A stretch of DNA of 59,450 nt, taken from positions 1-59,450 of the forward strand of contig DYSN01000007.1 of assembly GCA_020718205.1 (NCBI GenBank). The letters are read 5' to 3'. The notes below the pieces were generated by a model. The model ran no database searches and was not told the DNA's origin. It was given only the letters and a program-made list of their open reading frames with translations. The translations under genes were made by a program, and so were the position numbers. Shown here one piece after another: positions 34,437 through 43,165 of the stretch (position 1 is the stretch's first letter; each line of letters opens with the position of its first letter). The DNA comes from Draconibacterium orientale (GTDB lineage Bacteria > Bacteroidota > Bacteroidia > Bacteroidales > UBA12170).

Positions 34437-34971
34437 ATTCTGTTAAAAGCGCGGGCAGGTTTTGTTTGGCCCATTCAAAGGCAGCAATGGTTAAAGCGTG
34501 CGACACGTTCATGGAGCGGGTGAGTCCGGGCAAAGGAATAAAAACGGAGCTATGGCATTGGTTGATAAACGATTCGGGCATTCCATGACGCTCGTTGCCG
34601 CAAATAAGAATTGTTTTTTGTGGAAGCTTTGTGGTAAAAATATTGGTGCTCAGGCTGCTGGTTTCCAGTGCAATGGTTTGATAGCCGGGCGGAATCATGG
34701 CAAGGAATTGTTGTTCGGTAACCATTTTAAAATCCACATGGCTGAGGCTTGTATGAGCCACATATTTTATTTTTTGCAGATTAAGCTGAAAGTTTTGGTG
34801 AATGAACCAAACCTGAGCCACCCCCAGGTTTCCGGCTAAGCGGACGATGGCGCCTAAGTTTTCGGGGGTTCGGAGTTCCCAGGCAGCCAAAATGAGCTGA
34901 GCGGGATGTTGCGGCCGGGTCGGAAATTTTTCCTTAAAGAAATCGACCGCGTTGATATATTGATCGTTCAT
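34435..34971 (-). CDS. TrmH/SpoU family RNA 2'-O-methyltransferase
   Basis: The 178-residue protein has the SPOUT knotted-fold signatures: RTPENLGAIVRLAGNLGV (motif 1), ILICGNERHGMPES (motif 2) and VFIPLPGLTRSMNVSHALTIAAFEW (motif 3, quoted in outline). It methylates a ribose 2'-OH in tRNA or rRNA with SAM as donor. No N-terminal substrate-binding domain is present, so the RNA target cannot be named. It is in a single-gene unit after the rpmH terminator. Confidence 0.9.
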   Translation of the reverse strand: MNDQYINAVDFFKEKFPTRPQHPAQLILAAWELRTPENLGAIVRLAGNLGVAQVWFIHQNFQLNLQKIKYVAHTSLSHVDFKMVTEQQFLAMIPPGYQTIALETSSLSTNIFTTKLPQKTILICGNERHGMPESFINQCHSSVFIPLPGLTRSMNVSHALTIAAFEWAKQNLPALLTE

Positions 34972-34990
34972 GGTATTTTGTTGAAACTAC

Positions 34991-35022
34991 AAAACCCGAC
35001 CGGACTCATCCGAACGGGTTTT
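34991..35022 (-). terminator. Intrinsic terminator after rpmH
   Basis: AAAACCCG (34991-34998) pairs with CGGGTTTT (35015-35022), with an inner CGGA/TCCG stem; T-rich on the minus side. Confidence 0.75.
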
Positions 35023-35054
35023 ATTCAAGCCTAAACCTGATATACTAGATTAAA

Positions 35055-35216
35055 CTATTTTCTGTTGGTAAATTCGTCAGAAACAGTTAATTTATGTCTT
35101 CCTTTGGCTCTTCTGCGAGACAAAACTTTTCTACCGTTTTTAGTTGCCATTCTGGCTCTGAAACCGTGTTTGTTTTTTCTTTTGCGTACAGAAGGTTGAA
35201 ATGTCTGTTTGCTCAT
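35055..35216 (-). CDS. rpmH: 50S ribosomal protein L34
   Basis: This 53-residue, very basic protein is L34 of the large subunit. It reads [19 protein letters not shown], continues with [20 protein letters not shown] and ends [12 protein letters not shown], the universal L34 pattern with a Bacteroidota-type C-terminal extension. The gene has a textbook promoter and terminator and is monocistronic; dnaA and rnpA, its usual neighbours in many bacteria, are not next to it. Confidence 0.97.
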   Translation of the reverse strand: MSKQTFQPSVRKRKNKHGFRARMATKNGRKVLSRRRAKGRHKLTVSDEFTNRK

Positions 35217-35238
35217 AATCTTGTTTTTTTTGGGACTG

Positions 35239-35269
35239 CAAAGATAGGTTGATTTTTGGTATTTGCAAA
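35239..35269 (-). promoter_or_regulatory. Bacteroidota promoter of rpmH
   Basis: On the minus strand TTTG (35269-35266), 19 bases, TATCTTTG (35246-35239), 22 bases upstream of the ATG. A near-ideal match, as expected for a ribosomal protein gene. Confidence 0.85.
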
Positions 35270-35385
35270 TATTGGATTCAATTTTTTTAATTGAATTTGA
35301 AAATTATTAAATTGTTAAAAATCAAATTAATAGCTCTTAGTTCTTGAGTTCAGGCTGTGAATAAAGCTGTTTATATATTGGTTTT

Positions 35386-36162
35386 TTATACAATATCGAT
35401 GGTAATATCTTTTTCCAGAAGCTTTTCAATATCTTTTTCTTTCACCCTGTTGTCGGTGATTATGACGTCGATATCCTTTAATTCACCGATTTTAACGAAG
35501 CTTTTTCGGCCAAATTTGGTGCTGTCGCAAACCACAATAACGCGGTTGGCTATTTCGATCATTTTTTGGCTTAGGGCGGCTTCTTCAATCTGGGGGGTAT
35601 AAATTCCGCTTGAAACATCCACGCCATCGGCACCCAGAAAAGCGATATCGCAGTGATAGTTCGACAGGCTTTTTTCGGCCATGGAACCCACCAGCGATCG
35701 CATTTCGGATCTGAGTTCTCCTCCCGGGATAATTACATTTACTCCCGCGAAATCGGCCACCAAATCGGCAATAGGCAAGCTGTTGGTAATGAGTTTTATG
35801 TTTTTTAATCCTTCGAGGTTTCGGGCTACTTCGAGTGTGGTTGAGCCATTGTCCATCACAATAGTATCGTTGTCCTTAATATAGGATGCCGCCCGCCGGC
35901 CAATTCGTTGTTTTTCCTTATAATTGGTTTTAAGCCTTTGGTTGAGGTTGAGATCGAAATTTACGGGCTGTGTCTTAATGGCACCTCCGCGTGTGCGGAT
36001 AAGCAGGCCTTTTTGTTCAAGATGGGCCAAATCGTTCCTTACAGAAACATCGCTAATATTGTGGTTTGAGCTGATTTCCAGCACAGATATTTCTCCTTTT
36101 TCCTGAAGAAGCTCAAGTATTTTGGCTCTGCGGCTCAGGGTGTTTCTTGGTGCTTTTGTCAT
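35386..36162 (-). CDS. DeoR/AgaR-family transcriptional repressor
   Basis: The 258-residue protein has an N-terminal winged HTH (RRAKILELLQEKGEISVLEI, about 11-30, followed by DVSVRNDLAHLEQKGLL) and a C-terminal DeoRC sensor domain with DNGSTTLEVARNL and FLGADGVD typical of phosphorylated-sugar sensing. It diverges from the agaS gene across a 198-base gap, which is the normal place for a local repressor. By analogy to AgaR the likely inducer is a phosphorylated galactosamine or tagatose derivative, but that is inference. It has a -7 element at 36202-36209. Confidence 0.92.
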   Translation of the reverse strand: MTKAPRNTLSRRAKILELLQEKGEISVLEISSNHNISDVSVRNDLAHLEQKGLLIRTRGGAIKTQPVNFDLNLNQRLKTNYKEKQRIGRRAASYIKDNDTIVMDNGSTTLEVARNLEGLKNIKLITNSLPIADLVADFAGVNVIIPGGELRSEMRSLVGSMAEKSLSNYHCDIAFLGADGVDVSSGIYTPQIEEAALSQKMIEIANRVIVVCDSTKFGRKSFVKIGELKDIDVIITDNRVKEKDIEKLLEKDITIDIV

Positions 36163-36201
36163 GATTAAATGTCTGATTTATTTCGAATCTATTCGCATGT
36201 G

Positions 36202-36209
36202 CAAACTTA
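36202..36209 (-). promoter_or_regulatory. Bacteroidota -7 element of the DeoR-family gene
   Basis: TAAGTTTG on the minus strand, 40 bases upstream of the ATG at 36162. No clear -33 element. Confidence 0.45.
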
Positions 36210-36244
36210 CGAATCCTTTCAATCCATTTAATTTTTTATTAAAT

Positions 36245-36357
36245 GAAAGATTAAAATTAAAAAAACTTAAATAAAATAGTAAAAATCACTTGTTTTGATT
36301 GCAAAAACTTATTATTATTGCAATTGAAATTTTAAAGATAAGATAACGAAAGATTAA
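36245..36357 (+). promoter_or_regulatory. Candidate repressor operators in the agaS upstream region
   Basis: GAAAGATTAA occurs exactly twice (36245-36254 and 36348-36357), the second copy ending 3 bases before the agaS ATG. Read on the other strand it is TTAATCTTTC; CTTTC-rich boxes are typical of AgaR-like operators. Between them an inverted repeat ATTGCAA (36298-36304) / TTGCAAT (36318-36324) with a 13-base spacer is a second candidate. Confidence 0.5.
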
Positions 36358-36360
36358 TTT

Positions 36361-37515
36361 ATGAATATAACTAATTTACATACTTATCAGGAAATTTTTC
36401 AGCAGCCAAAGTTGTGGATAGAAGTATTTGAGCTCATTCACAGCCAAAGGGTACGAGTTGAAGAATTTATTAGGGATGTTTTAGAAGATGAGTCAGCGGA
36501 TATCATTTTCACCGGAGCGGGGTCTTCTTTTTTTATTGGCGAGATGGTTGCTGGTTTATATCAGGAGAAGCTCAGGAATACCTGTCGGGCTGTTTCCACT
36601 ACCGAGCTGGTTACTCACACTCAGCAGTATATAGCTCCAACCCGTCGGCAGCTGGTAATTTCATTTGCCCGTTCAGGAAACAGTCCGGAAAGTGTTGCGG
36701 CGGTGAATTTTGTTTCGGAATACAACAGAAATACAAAGCATATTTTTATCAGTTGTAACAGTGACGGAGCCCTGGCATTGAGAGAGCCCAACCCAAACGA
36801 ACTGTTGCTTGTTTTACCCGAAAAAGCCAATGATAAGAGTTTGGCGATGACCAGCAGCGTAACCGCTATGGCATTAACAGCCTTGATAATTCTTCATTTG
36901 GATGAATATGAAACCATGAGCTGGCAGATTCAAAAGCTTTCGGATTTGGGTGGCCATTTGCTGGAAACCAAAAACGCAGATATTGCTCAAATTGCTTCAC
37001 TAAACTTTGAGAGAGCTGTATTTCTCGGTTCAGGAAGTATGATGGGATCGGCCAGAGAAGCGCATTTAAAGCTTCAGGAGCTAACCAATGGGAAAGTAAT
37101 TTGCAAGTTTGATAGTTATCTCGGCTTTCGGCATGGGCCCAAAGCTGTGGTGAATGAAAAAACGTTGATGGTCTATTTTATGACCAATAACAAATACGTA
37201 CAAGACTATGAGCTGGATTTGGTGAACACGCTCAGGGAGACTTCCGGTCCACTCTACTGTCTGGCTGTTGCTGAGATCGAAGGGTTTCGGGCTGATGTGG
37301 ATAGGGTAATAAGTTTTAATAATGACGGAGAACCACTGTGCGAGGGATTGTGGAATATTGCAGTTTTGTTGGTGGCTCAATTGCTGGCTTTTCATAAATC
37401 GTTGCAATACGATTTGAATCCTGATTCGCCCTCGGTAAATGGAAGCATTCACAGGGTAGTTCAGGGAGTTGTGATATACGAAAAAACTCAGGAAAAAATT
37501 AATACTGCCCTATGA
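36361..37515 (+). CDS. agaS: AgaS-like galactosamine-6-phosphate deaminase/isomerase (SIS domains)
   Basis: AgaS converts D-galactosamine-6-phosphate to D-tagatose-6-phosphate and ammonia. The 384-residue protein contains two SIS domains: FTGAGSSFFIGEMVAG (about 50-65) with ISFARSGNSPESVAAV, and FLGSGSMMGSAREAHLKLQEL with DSYLGFRHGPKAVV. This layout matches AgaS rather than GlmS (no glutaminase domain) or GlmD. It is the first gene of the plus-strand cluster, opposite the DeoR repressor, and overlaps the next gene by 4 bases (ATGA). Confidence 0.88.
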   Translation: MNITNLHTYQEIFQQPKLWIEVFELIHSQRVRVEEFIRDVLEDESADIIFTGAGSSFFIGEMVAGLYQEKLRNTCRAVSTTELVTHTQQYIAPTRRQLVISFARSGNSPESVAAVNFVSEYNRNTKHIFISCNSDGALALREPNPNELLLVLPEKANDKSLAMTSSVTAMALTALIILHLDEYETMSWQIQKLSDLGGHLLETKNADIAQIASLNFERAVFLGSGSMMGSAREAHLKLQELTNGKVICKFDSYLGFRHGPKAVVNEKTLMVYFMTNNKYVQDYELDLVNTLRETSGPLYCLAVAEIEGFRADVDRVISFNNDGEPLCEGLWNIAVLLVAQLLAFHKSLQYDLNPDSPSVNGSIHRVVQGVVIYEKTQEKINTAL

Positions 37516-38423
37516 TATTCGCTGTTTGTCCCAATCCTGCCATTGATACTTATTTATTTATGAATAAGTTGGAGCTGAAATCTTCGACGAGGGTTGAAAA
37601 GCTGCAGCGTTATGCGGGAGGTAAGGGAGTGCATGTTGCTTTGGCTGTGGCAGAAATGGGTTATGAGGTGAGTTTGTTGGCATTTTGGGGTGGTAGAAAT
37701 GGAGCCTGGGTTAAACAAGAGTGCGAGGAGAAAGGCATAGCGTGTTATGGGATAGAATTGGAAGGAGAAACCCGCAGTTGTTATACCCTGAAAACCAACG
37801 ATTCCTATACTGATACTGAAATTTTGGAGCCAGGCCCAACGATACAGCCTAAGGAATATGATGCGTTTTTAGCCGAATTCGAAAAGCAGGCAGCTCAAGC
37901 TAAAGTAGTGATTATGAGTGGTAGCTGGCCGCAAAATTCGCCCCAACATGCCTGGGCTGATTTGGTTACCATTTGTAACCGGTTAGATATTCCCCATATT
38001 TTAGATGCTACCGGCGTTCAACTTATGGAGGCCATGAAGAAAAGGCCATTCGGACTTCATTTGAACCGACGCGAGGCCATGGAATATTTCGGCGAGAAGC
38101 ATTTAACCGCCATACTTGATAAAACACAGGAAACCATTGCTTTAATGGCTGTGACCGATGGTAGCAAAGGACTCTATCTACGTTTTCGTGAGCATAAATA
38201 TCATTCCAATACGAAACTTGAAAATATTATAAGTGCCGTGGGCAGTGGCGATTGCCTAACAGCGGGATTGGGCATTTCGTTGCTAAATAATGAAACTGTG
38301 AAAGAAATGGCGGCCATGGCTACAGCTTGTGGAGCGGCCAATTGTTTAAGAGAAGAAATAGGGATGTTGCATCGGAGTGATGTGATGTCTTTGATAAAAA
38401 GAATAGAAATAGAGGATTTATAA
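37512..38423 (+). CDS. PfkB-family 1-phosphofructokinase / tagatose-6-phosphate kinase-like
   Basis: The 303-residue kinase begins with VCPNPAIDTYL and has YAGGKGVHVALAVAEMG and the anion-hole/catalytic motif VGSGDCLTAGL, as in the FruK/LacC subgroup. Next to agaS, the parsimonious role is phosphorylation of tagatose-6-phosphate to tagatose-1,6-bisphosphate. Fructose-1-phosphate is the alternative substrate. Its ATG overlaps the agaS stop. Confidence 0.88.
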   Translation: MIFAVCPNPAIDTYLFMNKLELKSSTRVEKLQRYAGGKGVHVALAVAEMGYEVSLLAFWGGRNGAWVKQECEEKGIACYGIELEGETRSCYTLKTNDSYTDTEILEPGPTIQPKEYDAFLAEFEKQAAQAKVVIMSGSWPQNSPQHAWADLVTICNRLDIPHILDATGVQLMEAMKKRPFGLHLNRREAMEYFGEKHLTAILDKTQETIALMAVTDGSKGLYLRFREHKYHSNTKLENIISAVGSGDCLTAGLGISLLNNETVKEMAAMATACGAANCLREEIGMLHRSDVMSLIKRIEIEDL

Positions 38424-38425
38424 AG

Positions 38426-39373
38426 ATGCAAAAGCAATACGATATATTGGTAGTTGGAGAATTGAATGTAGATTTAATTCTCAATCAGTTACCGTCGATG
38501 CCTGTGGTGGGGAAGGAAATTCTGGCCGGGCAAATGAATTTAGGTTTGGGGAGTTCATCGGCCATATTTGCCTCCAATAGTTCGAGCCTGGGAGCAAAAG
38601 TTGCCTTTGCCGGAATGGTTGGTGATGATATGTTTGGTCGGTATATTTTGGAGCAACTTCAGGCAAAATCAGTCGATACCAGTAATATTATTCAGGACGC
38701 GGAACAGAAAACAGGTGCCACCATCGTGTTTAATCAGGGCGAGGACAGAGCCATGATAACCCATCAGGGAGCCATGAGTTCGTTTGGTGTGAACCAGGTG
38801 CGGGAAGAGTTAATCTGTAATTCGCGACATCTGCATGTTTCGTCGGTTTTTCTTCAACCCCTGATACTAAAAGACATTGTTAATCTGTTTGCCAAGGCTA
38901 AAATTTGCGGATTAACCACATCGCTCGATATGCAATGGGATCCTGCGGAGAAATGGGACATCAGTCTCAAAACCCTGTTACCTTTTGTGGATGTTTTTAT
39001 GCCCAACGAGGCAGAACTATTGGCGGTAACGAAGAGTCGTGAAATTTCAGATGCGATTGCGAAATTAAGGCAAGTGGCCAAAATGGTTGTGGTAAAACAA
39101 GGAGTCCGGGGTTCTACCGCATTTTTTAAAAATACAATACATAGAGTTGATGCGGTTTTAAATACCGAAATAGTGGATGCCATTGGAGCCGGCGATAGTT
39201 TTAATGCGGGTTTTATTTCAAAATTCATCCAAAACAGCAGTATAAAAACCTGTTTGGAATACGGAAGCCTTATGGGAGCGTTGAATACCACCAGTGCGGG
39301 AGGCACGTCGGCATTTGCCAGTTATGAAGAAATAAAGAAAACGATAAAGCAAAAATTTGGAAAAGACATATAA
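38426..39373 (+). CDS. PfkB-family sugar kinase (possible galactosamine kinase)
   Basis: A second, distinct ribokinase-fold kinase of 315 residues: LVVGELNVDLIL at the start, MNLGLGSSSAIFASNSSSLG (substrate lid), and AIGAGDSFNAGF near the end. It lies 2 bases after the first kinase. The pathway needs a kinase that makes galactosamine-6-phosphate, and no ROK-type AgaK is in the cluster, so this is a candidate galactosamine or N-acetylgalactosamine kinase. The specificity is inferred from context only. Confidence 0.85.
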   Translation: MQKQYDILVVGELNVDLILNQLPSMPVVGKEILAGQMNLGLGSSSAIFASNSSSLGAKVAFAGMVGDDMFGRYILEQLQAKSVDTSNIIQDAEQKTGATIVFNQGEDRAMITHQGAMSSFGVNQVREELICNSRHLHVSSVFLQPLILKDIVNLFAKAKICGLTTSLDMQWDPAEKWDISLKTLLPFVDVFMPNEAELLAVTKSREISDAIAKLRQVAKMVVVKQGVRGSTAFFKNTIHRVDAVLNTEIVDAIGAGDSFNAGFISKFIQNSSIKTCLEYGSLMGALNTTSAGGTSAFASYEEIKKTIKQKFGKDI

Positions 39374-39377
39374 CTAC

Positions 39378-40190
39378 ATGACACTCAAAGAAAAGTACAT
39401 ACAGTTACAGGGAAAAAGTGGGGCTTTGCTGGCTACCAATTTTTACAATTTCGAAACCTTGCGTGCCGAGATGCAGGCAGCATCGAAACTTAATAAACCC
39501 ATCATTTTACAACTCACCCAAAGCAGCATAGACTATATGGGTTTAGAGAATGCACTGAATATGGGTCGAACAGCACTCAAATATTACGGAGTAGAAGGTT
39601 GGATACATCTCGACCATGGCGGTTCAGTGGAATTGGCAGAGCAATGCATAAAAGCAGGTTTCGACTCGGTGATGTTCGATGGAAGCGAGTTGCCCATGGA
39701 GCAAAATATAGAACTCACCCAAAAAGTGGTCAAAATGGCTCAGGAAAAAGGCGTTTGTGTTGAAGCTGAGCTGGGTTATGTGGCCAAATTGGGTCAATCG
39801 ACCGAAAAAATGGAATATACCTCGGCAGAAGATGCCAAAGCCTTTGCCGAAGCCACCGGCATAGATGCCTTAGCCATTGCCATTGGCACCGCCCACGGCT
39901 TTTACAAAGAAGAGCCCCGGCTCGATTTTGATCGATTGAGCGAGATAGCCGCTGCCACCAACGTGGCTTTGGTGCTACATGGCGGATCGGGTGTGCCCGA
40001 CGAGCAGGTTAGAAAAGCGGTGGAGTTGGGTATAAAAAAACTCAATGTAGCTACCGAGATTAAAAATGCATTTATGGAAAATCTCAAATATTTATTGTTG
40101 AATAACACAGAAATAGACTTGAGAAAAGTGTTTCCGCCGGCCATTTTAGCCGTTCAGAATCTGGTAGAAAGTAAATTGAATTTAGTATAA
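39378..40190 (+). CDS. Class II fructose/tagatose-bisphosphate aldolase
   Basis: The 270-residue zinc-dependent aldolase splits a ketose-1,6-bisphosphate to dihydroxyacetone phosphate and glyceraldehyde-3-phosphate. It has the metal-binding HLDHGGSVE, the FDSVMFDGSELP segment, GTAHGFY and LHGGSGVPDE. I used ATG 39378 and not TTG 39357, which would overlap the kinase gene. Position after agaS and kinase points to tagatose-1,6-bisphosphate (GatY/KbaY type), completing the galactosamine route. Confidence 0.92.
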   Translation: MTLKEKYIQLQGKSGALLATNFYNFETLRAEMQAASKLNKPIILQLTQSSIDYMGLENALNMGRTALKYYGVEGWIHLDHGGSVELAEQCIKAGFDSVMFDGSELPMEQNIELTQKVVKMAQEKGVCVEAELGYVAKLGQSTEKMEYTSAEDAKAFAEATGIDALAIAIGTAHGFYKEEPRLDFDRLSEIAAATNVALVLHGGSGVPDEQVRKAVELGIKKLNVATEIKNAFMENLKYLLLNNTEIDLRKVFPPAILAVQNLVESKLNLV

Positions 40191-40204
40191 TCAAATCCAT
40201 CATT

Positions 40205-43153
40205 ATGAGAAAATTTATATCATTAGTTTTTGTTCTTCTTCTACCGTGGCTGGCCTCGGCACAGGTTAGGGGAATTGTGTACGACGAAAACAGCAACACT
40301 CTTCCGGGGGTCAGCGTTTTAATTAAGGGGACAGAAAAAGGAGGTATCACCGACGAAAAGGGTCGTTTTAGTGTTGATGCCAAAGCCGGCGAGACGCTCA
40401 TTTTTTCTTTCATTGGCTATTTGACCCGGGAAGTTGTTTATAAAGGCGAAACCGAGCTTAAAGTCAATTTGGTACCCAATGTGGTGAGCATGGAAGAAGT
40501 GGTAGTTATGGGCTATAGCAACAAATCGAAAACTGAGGTTTCGAGTGCGGTTGTGGTTCTAAAAAACGATGAGCTTACTGATGTTAACAGCGACGACATA
40601 GGTTCTATGTTGCAAGGGAAAGTATCGGGTGTTCAGGTGGTTACAAGTAGTGGTCAGCCCGGTCAGGGTTCTCAAATCAGAATCAGGGGGATAAGCACCA
40701 TCAAGCCTGGAAATGAAGAGCCTTTATATGTGGTTGATGGTATTATTGGAGGAACTTTCGATCCAAACGATGTGGAAAGCCTCACCATTTTGAAAGATGC
40801 CGGAGCCACAGGTATGTACGGTGCCAGAGCCAATAAAGGCGTTATTGTAGTAACTACAAAAAAAGGAACCACTGATAAAACACAATTCAATTTCAACAGT
40901 AGCTGGGGTTATAAAACTGCCGACCAGGGAAAACTGAAAATGATGAACTCATCCGATTTCTATGAAATGAGCAAGGAGTTGTTTCGCGATCCCGAAACCC
41001 ATCAGATAGATGTGATTAAATTTTACAGATTTTACCCCAAAGAACTGCTCAACCGCGATTATGACTGGTTGGATGCGGCTTTTAAACCCGCTTTATCGCA
41101 GAAGTATTATCTGTCGGCCAGCCGCAAAACAAAAGATTTTTCATTCTATGCCTCTGGTAATTACTATAACGATAAAGGAACCTTCAGAAATACAGGTTAC
41201 GAGAAGATAAACCTTCGTTTGAATACAGATTATGAAGTAAATAAATTTGTGACGCTGACCAATAATGTGAGCATCAATGCCAACAGGGGAAATTACTACG
41301 ATTATATGAGCATGTATTATAGCTATCTCAATTTGCCCTGGGATAATCCATTCGATGCCAATGGTTCGCCTGTTTTTGTGGATGATAATACCGACGATTG
41401 GTGGTCGAGAGATAATATTAATCCCATGCACAGCATCGATAATTCCGATTATTCGGGTCGTGGAACCGGGTTGGATTACGATTTAATGCTCAATGTTCGC
41501 ATACTGAAGTGGTTATCGTTCAAAAGCTCTAACCGGTTATCCTATGGCAACAATAAATCGCATACATTTATTTCGCCATTGGTCGGAGGAACTTATTTTG
41601 GCAAAGGATATATCAGCGAGTCGCAAACCAATTGGTATGGATATATTTCTACCAATATGTTTAGTTTCAATTTTGAAAAAGGAAAACACAGTATCGATGG
41701 GTTGGCGGGAGTTGAAGCAAGTGCAGGATACAGCGATTTTATGAGTTTGGAAGGCTCGGGATTGCCCGAAGGTTTCGATGTGCCGGATGTGGCTTCGTCG
41801 GAGCAAACCATTGGGGGCTATAATACCACCGACTATTTTCGCTCGTTTATCTCGCAGCTTAATTATAACTACAACAAGAAATACTTTTTAACAGCATCGT
41901 ATCGTATTGATGCCACATCGAATTTTCCCCCCGATAACAGGATTGCACATTTGCCAAGTATGGCAGCATCGTGGTTAGTGAGCAACGAATCGTTTATGCA
42001 GGACCATGTAACTTTTATGGACATGCTGAAATTACGTGTTAGTTATGGAATCACTGGAGATCCGGATATTGGAGCTTCTAGATATATGGGTTTATTTGCT
42101 TTGAGCTCCAGTTACAACGGACAACCAGCAGCATTGCCCTATCAGCTTCAGAACTACGACCTTACCTGGGAAAAAACCAATGAATTGAATTTTGGATTGG
42201 ATATAAGTCTGTTTAAGCGGGTGAATATTACCTTCGATATGTACAAAAATGTGACTGAAAATCTGATAGTTCTGGTGGCTCAGCCCTTGTCGCAGGGGTT
42301 TGAATACCGATGGGAAAATGCAGGCGATGTTACCAATAAAGGAATCGAGCTGGCAATTAATGTCACCGTTTTAAAAAGTCAGAATTTTAACTGGGATTTG
42401 GGAGCCGTTTTTGGCAAGAACAGCAATGTGCTTTCGGGTGTTGGCAATCCATTTTATACCACTGTGGGTGGTGTGAGTCAGGTTTATCGCGATGGAGGAG
42501 AAATCTACACCTTTGTTTTGCCAAAATGGCTGGGAGTTGACGAGCAAACAGGAGCGCCCCTTTGGGAGAAAGTAAATGCTGATGGAAGCACCGAGGCCAC
42601 CAGTAAGTATAGCGAAGCTACTCCACAGGAAGTTGGAAATGCACTTCCTGATTTTGTGGGAGGGTTTAATACCAGCTTTACCTGGAAAGGATTGTCGCTC
42701 TATGCAAGCTTTGCCTATCAGGTTGGAAACGATGTGTACAATTCCACCCGCAGGTATATGGATCACGATGGTCATGAGCCCTATTATAATTATATGGAAT
42801 GGGATCCGGATTGGGTATTGTGGACAAAACCCGGCGATGTGGCCACACATCCCAGCTGGCAAAATGCCGAATTATCGCGCGAAAACTCATCACGCTTCTT
42901 AGAAGATGGAAGTTTTATGAAGTTGCGCAATGTGAGCATTAGCTACCAGCTACCAAAGAAATGGATTCAATCGATAAAACTGCACGATGTAACCCTGAGT
43001 CTAAGTGCCGAAAATGTGTATACCTGGACAAAATACTGGGGACAAGATCCGGAAGTGAATCTGCAGCAAGCCGATTGGTCCATGCCGGGGGTATCGGATT
43101 TTAAATATCCCAATAACAAGCAATATGTGTTTAATATTGATATAAAATTCTAA
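40205..43153 (+). CDS. SusC/RagA family TonB-linked outer-membrane transporter
   Basis: SusC-like proteins import oligosaccharides together with a SusD lid. The 982-residue protein has a signal peptide (cleavage near ASAQ), a carboxypeptidase-D-like regulatory domain (about 20-100, RGIVYDENSNTLPGVSVLI), a TonB plug with MLQGKVSGVQVVTSSGQPG and IRIRGIST, and a large barrel ending in an aromatic residue (NIDIKF). There is no FecR-like extension, so control is by the local regulator, not an anti-sigma system. It starts 14 bases after the aldolase gene. Confidence 0.95.
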   Translation: MRKFISLVFVLLLPWLASAQVRGIVYDENSNTLPGVSVLIKGTEKGGITDEKGRFSVDAKAGETLIFSFIGYLTREVVYKGETELKVNLVPNVVSMEEVVVMGYSNKSKTEVSSAVVVLKNDELTDVNSDDIGSMLQGKVSGVQVVTSSGQPGQGSQIRIRGISTIKPGNEEPLYVVDGIIGGTFDPNDVESLTILKDAGATGMYGARANKGVIVVTTKKGTTDKTQFNFNSSWGYKTADQGKLKMMNSSDFYEMSKELFRDPETHQIDVIKFYRFYPKELLNRDYDWLDAAFKPALSQKYYLSASRKTKDFSFYASGNYYNDKGTFRNTGYEKINLRLNTDYEVNKFVTLTNNVSINANRGNYYDYMSMYYSYLNLPWDNPFDANGSPVFVDDNTDDWWSRDNINPMHSIDNSDYSGRGTGLDYDLMLNVRILKWLSFKSSNRLSYGNNKSHTFISPLVGGTYFGKGYISESQTNWYGYISTNMFSFNFEKGKHSIDGLAGVEASAGYSDFMSLEGSGLPEGFDVPDVASSEQTIGGYNTTDYFRSFISQLNYNYNKKYFLTASYRIDATSNFPPDNRIAHLPSMAASWLVSNESFMQDHVTFMDMLKLRVSYGITGDPDIGASRYMGLFALSSSYNGQPAALPYQLQNYDLTWEKTNELNFGLDISLFKRVNITFDMYKNVTENLIVLVAQPLSQGFEYRWENAGDVTNKGIELAINVTVLKSQNFNWDLGAVFGKNSNVLSGVGNPFYTTVGGVSQVYRDGGEIYTFVLPKWLGVDEQTGAPLWEKVNADGSTEATSKYSEATPQEVGNALPDFVGGFNTSFTWKGLSLYASFAYQVGNDVYNSTRRYMDHDGHEPYYNYMEWDPDWVLWTKPGDVATHPSWQNAELSRENSSRFLEDGSFMKLRNVSISYQLPKKWIQSIKLHDVTLSLSAENVYTWTKYWGQDPEVNLQQADWSMPGVSDFKYPNNKQYVFNIDIKF

Positions 43154-43165
43154 TAATCAGCAGCT

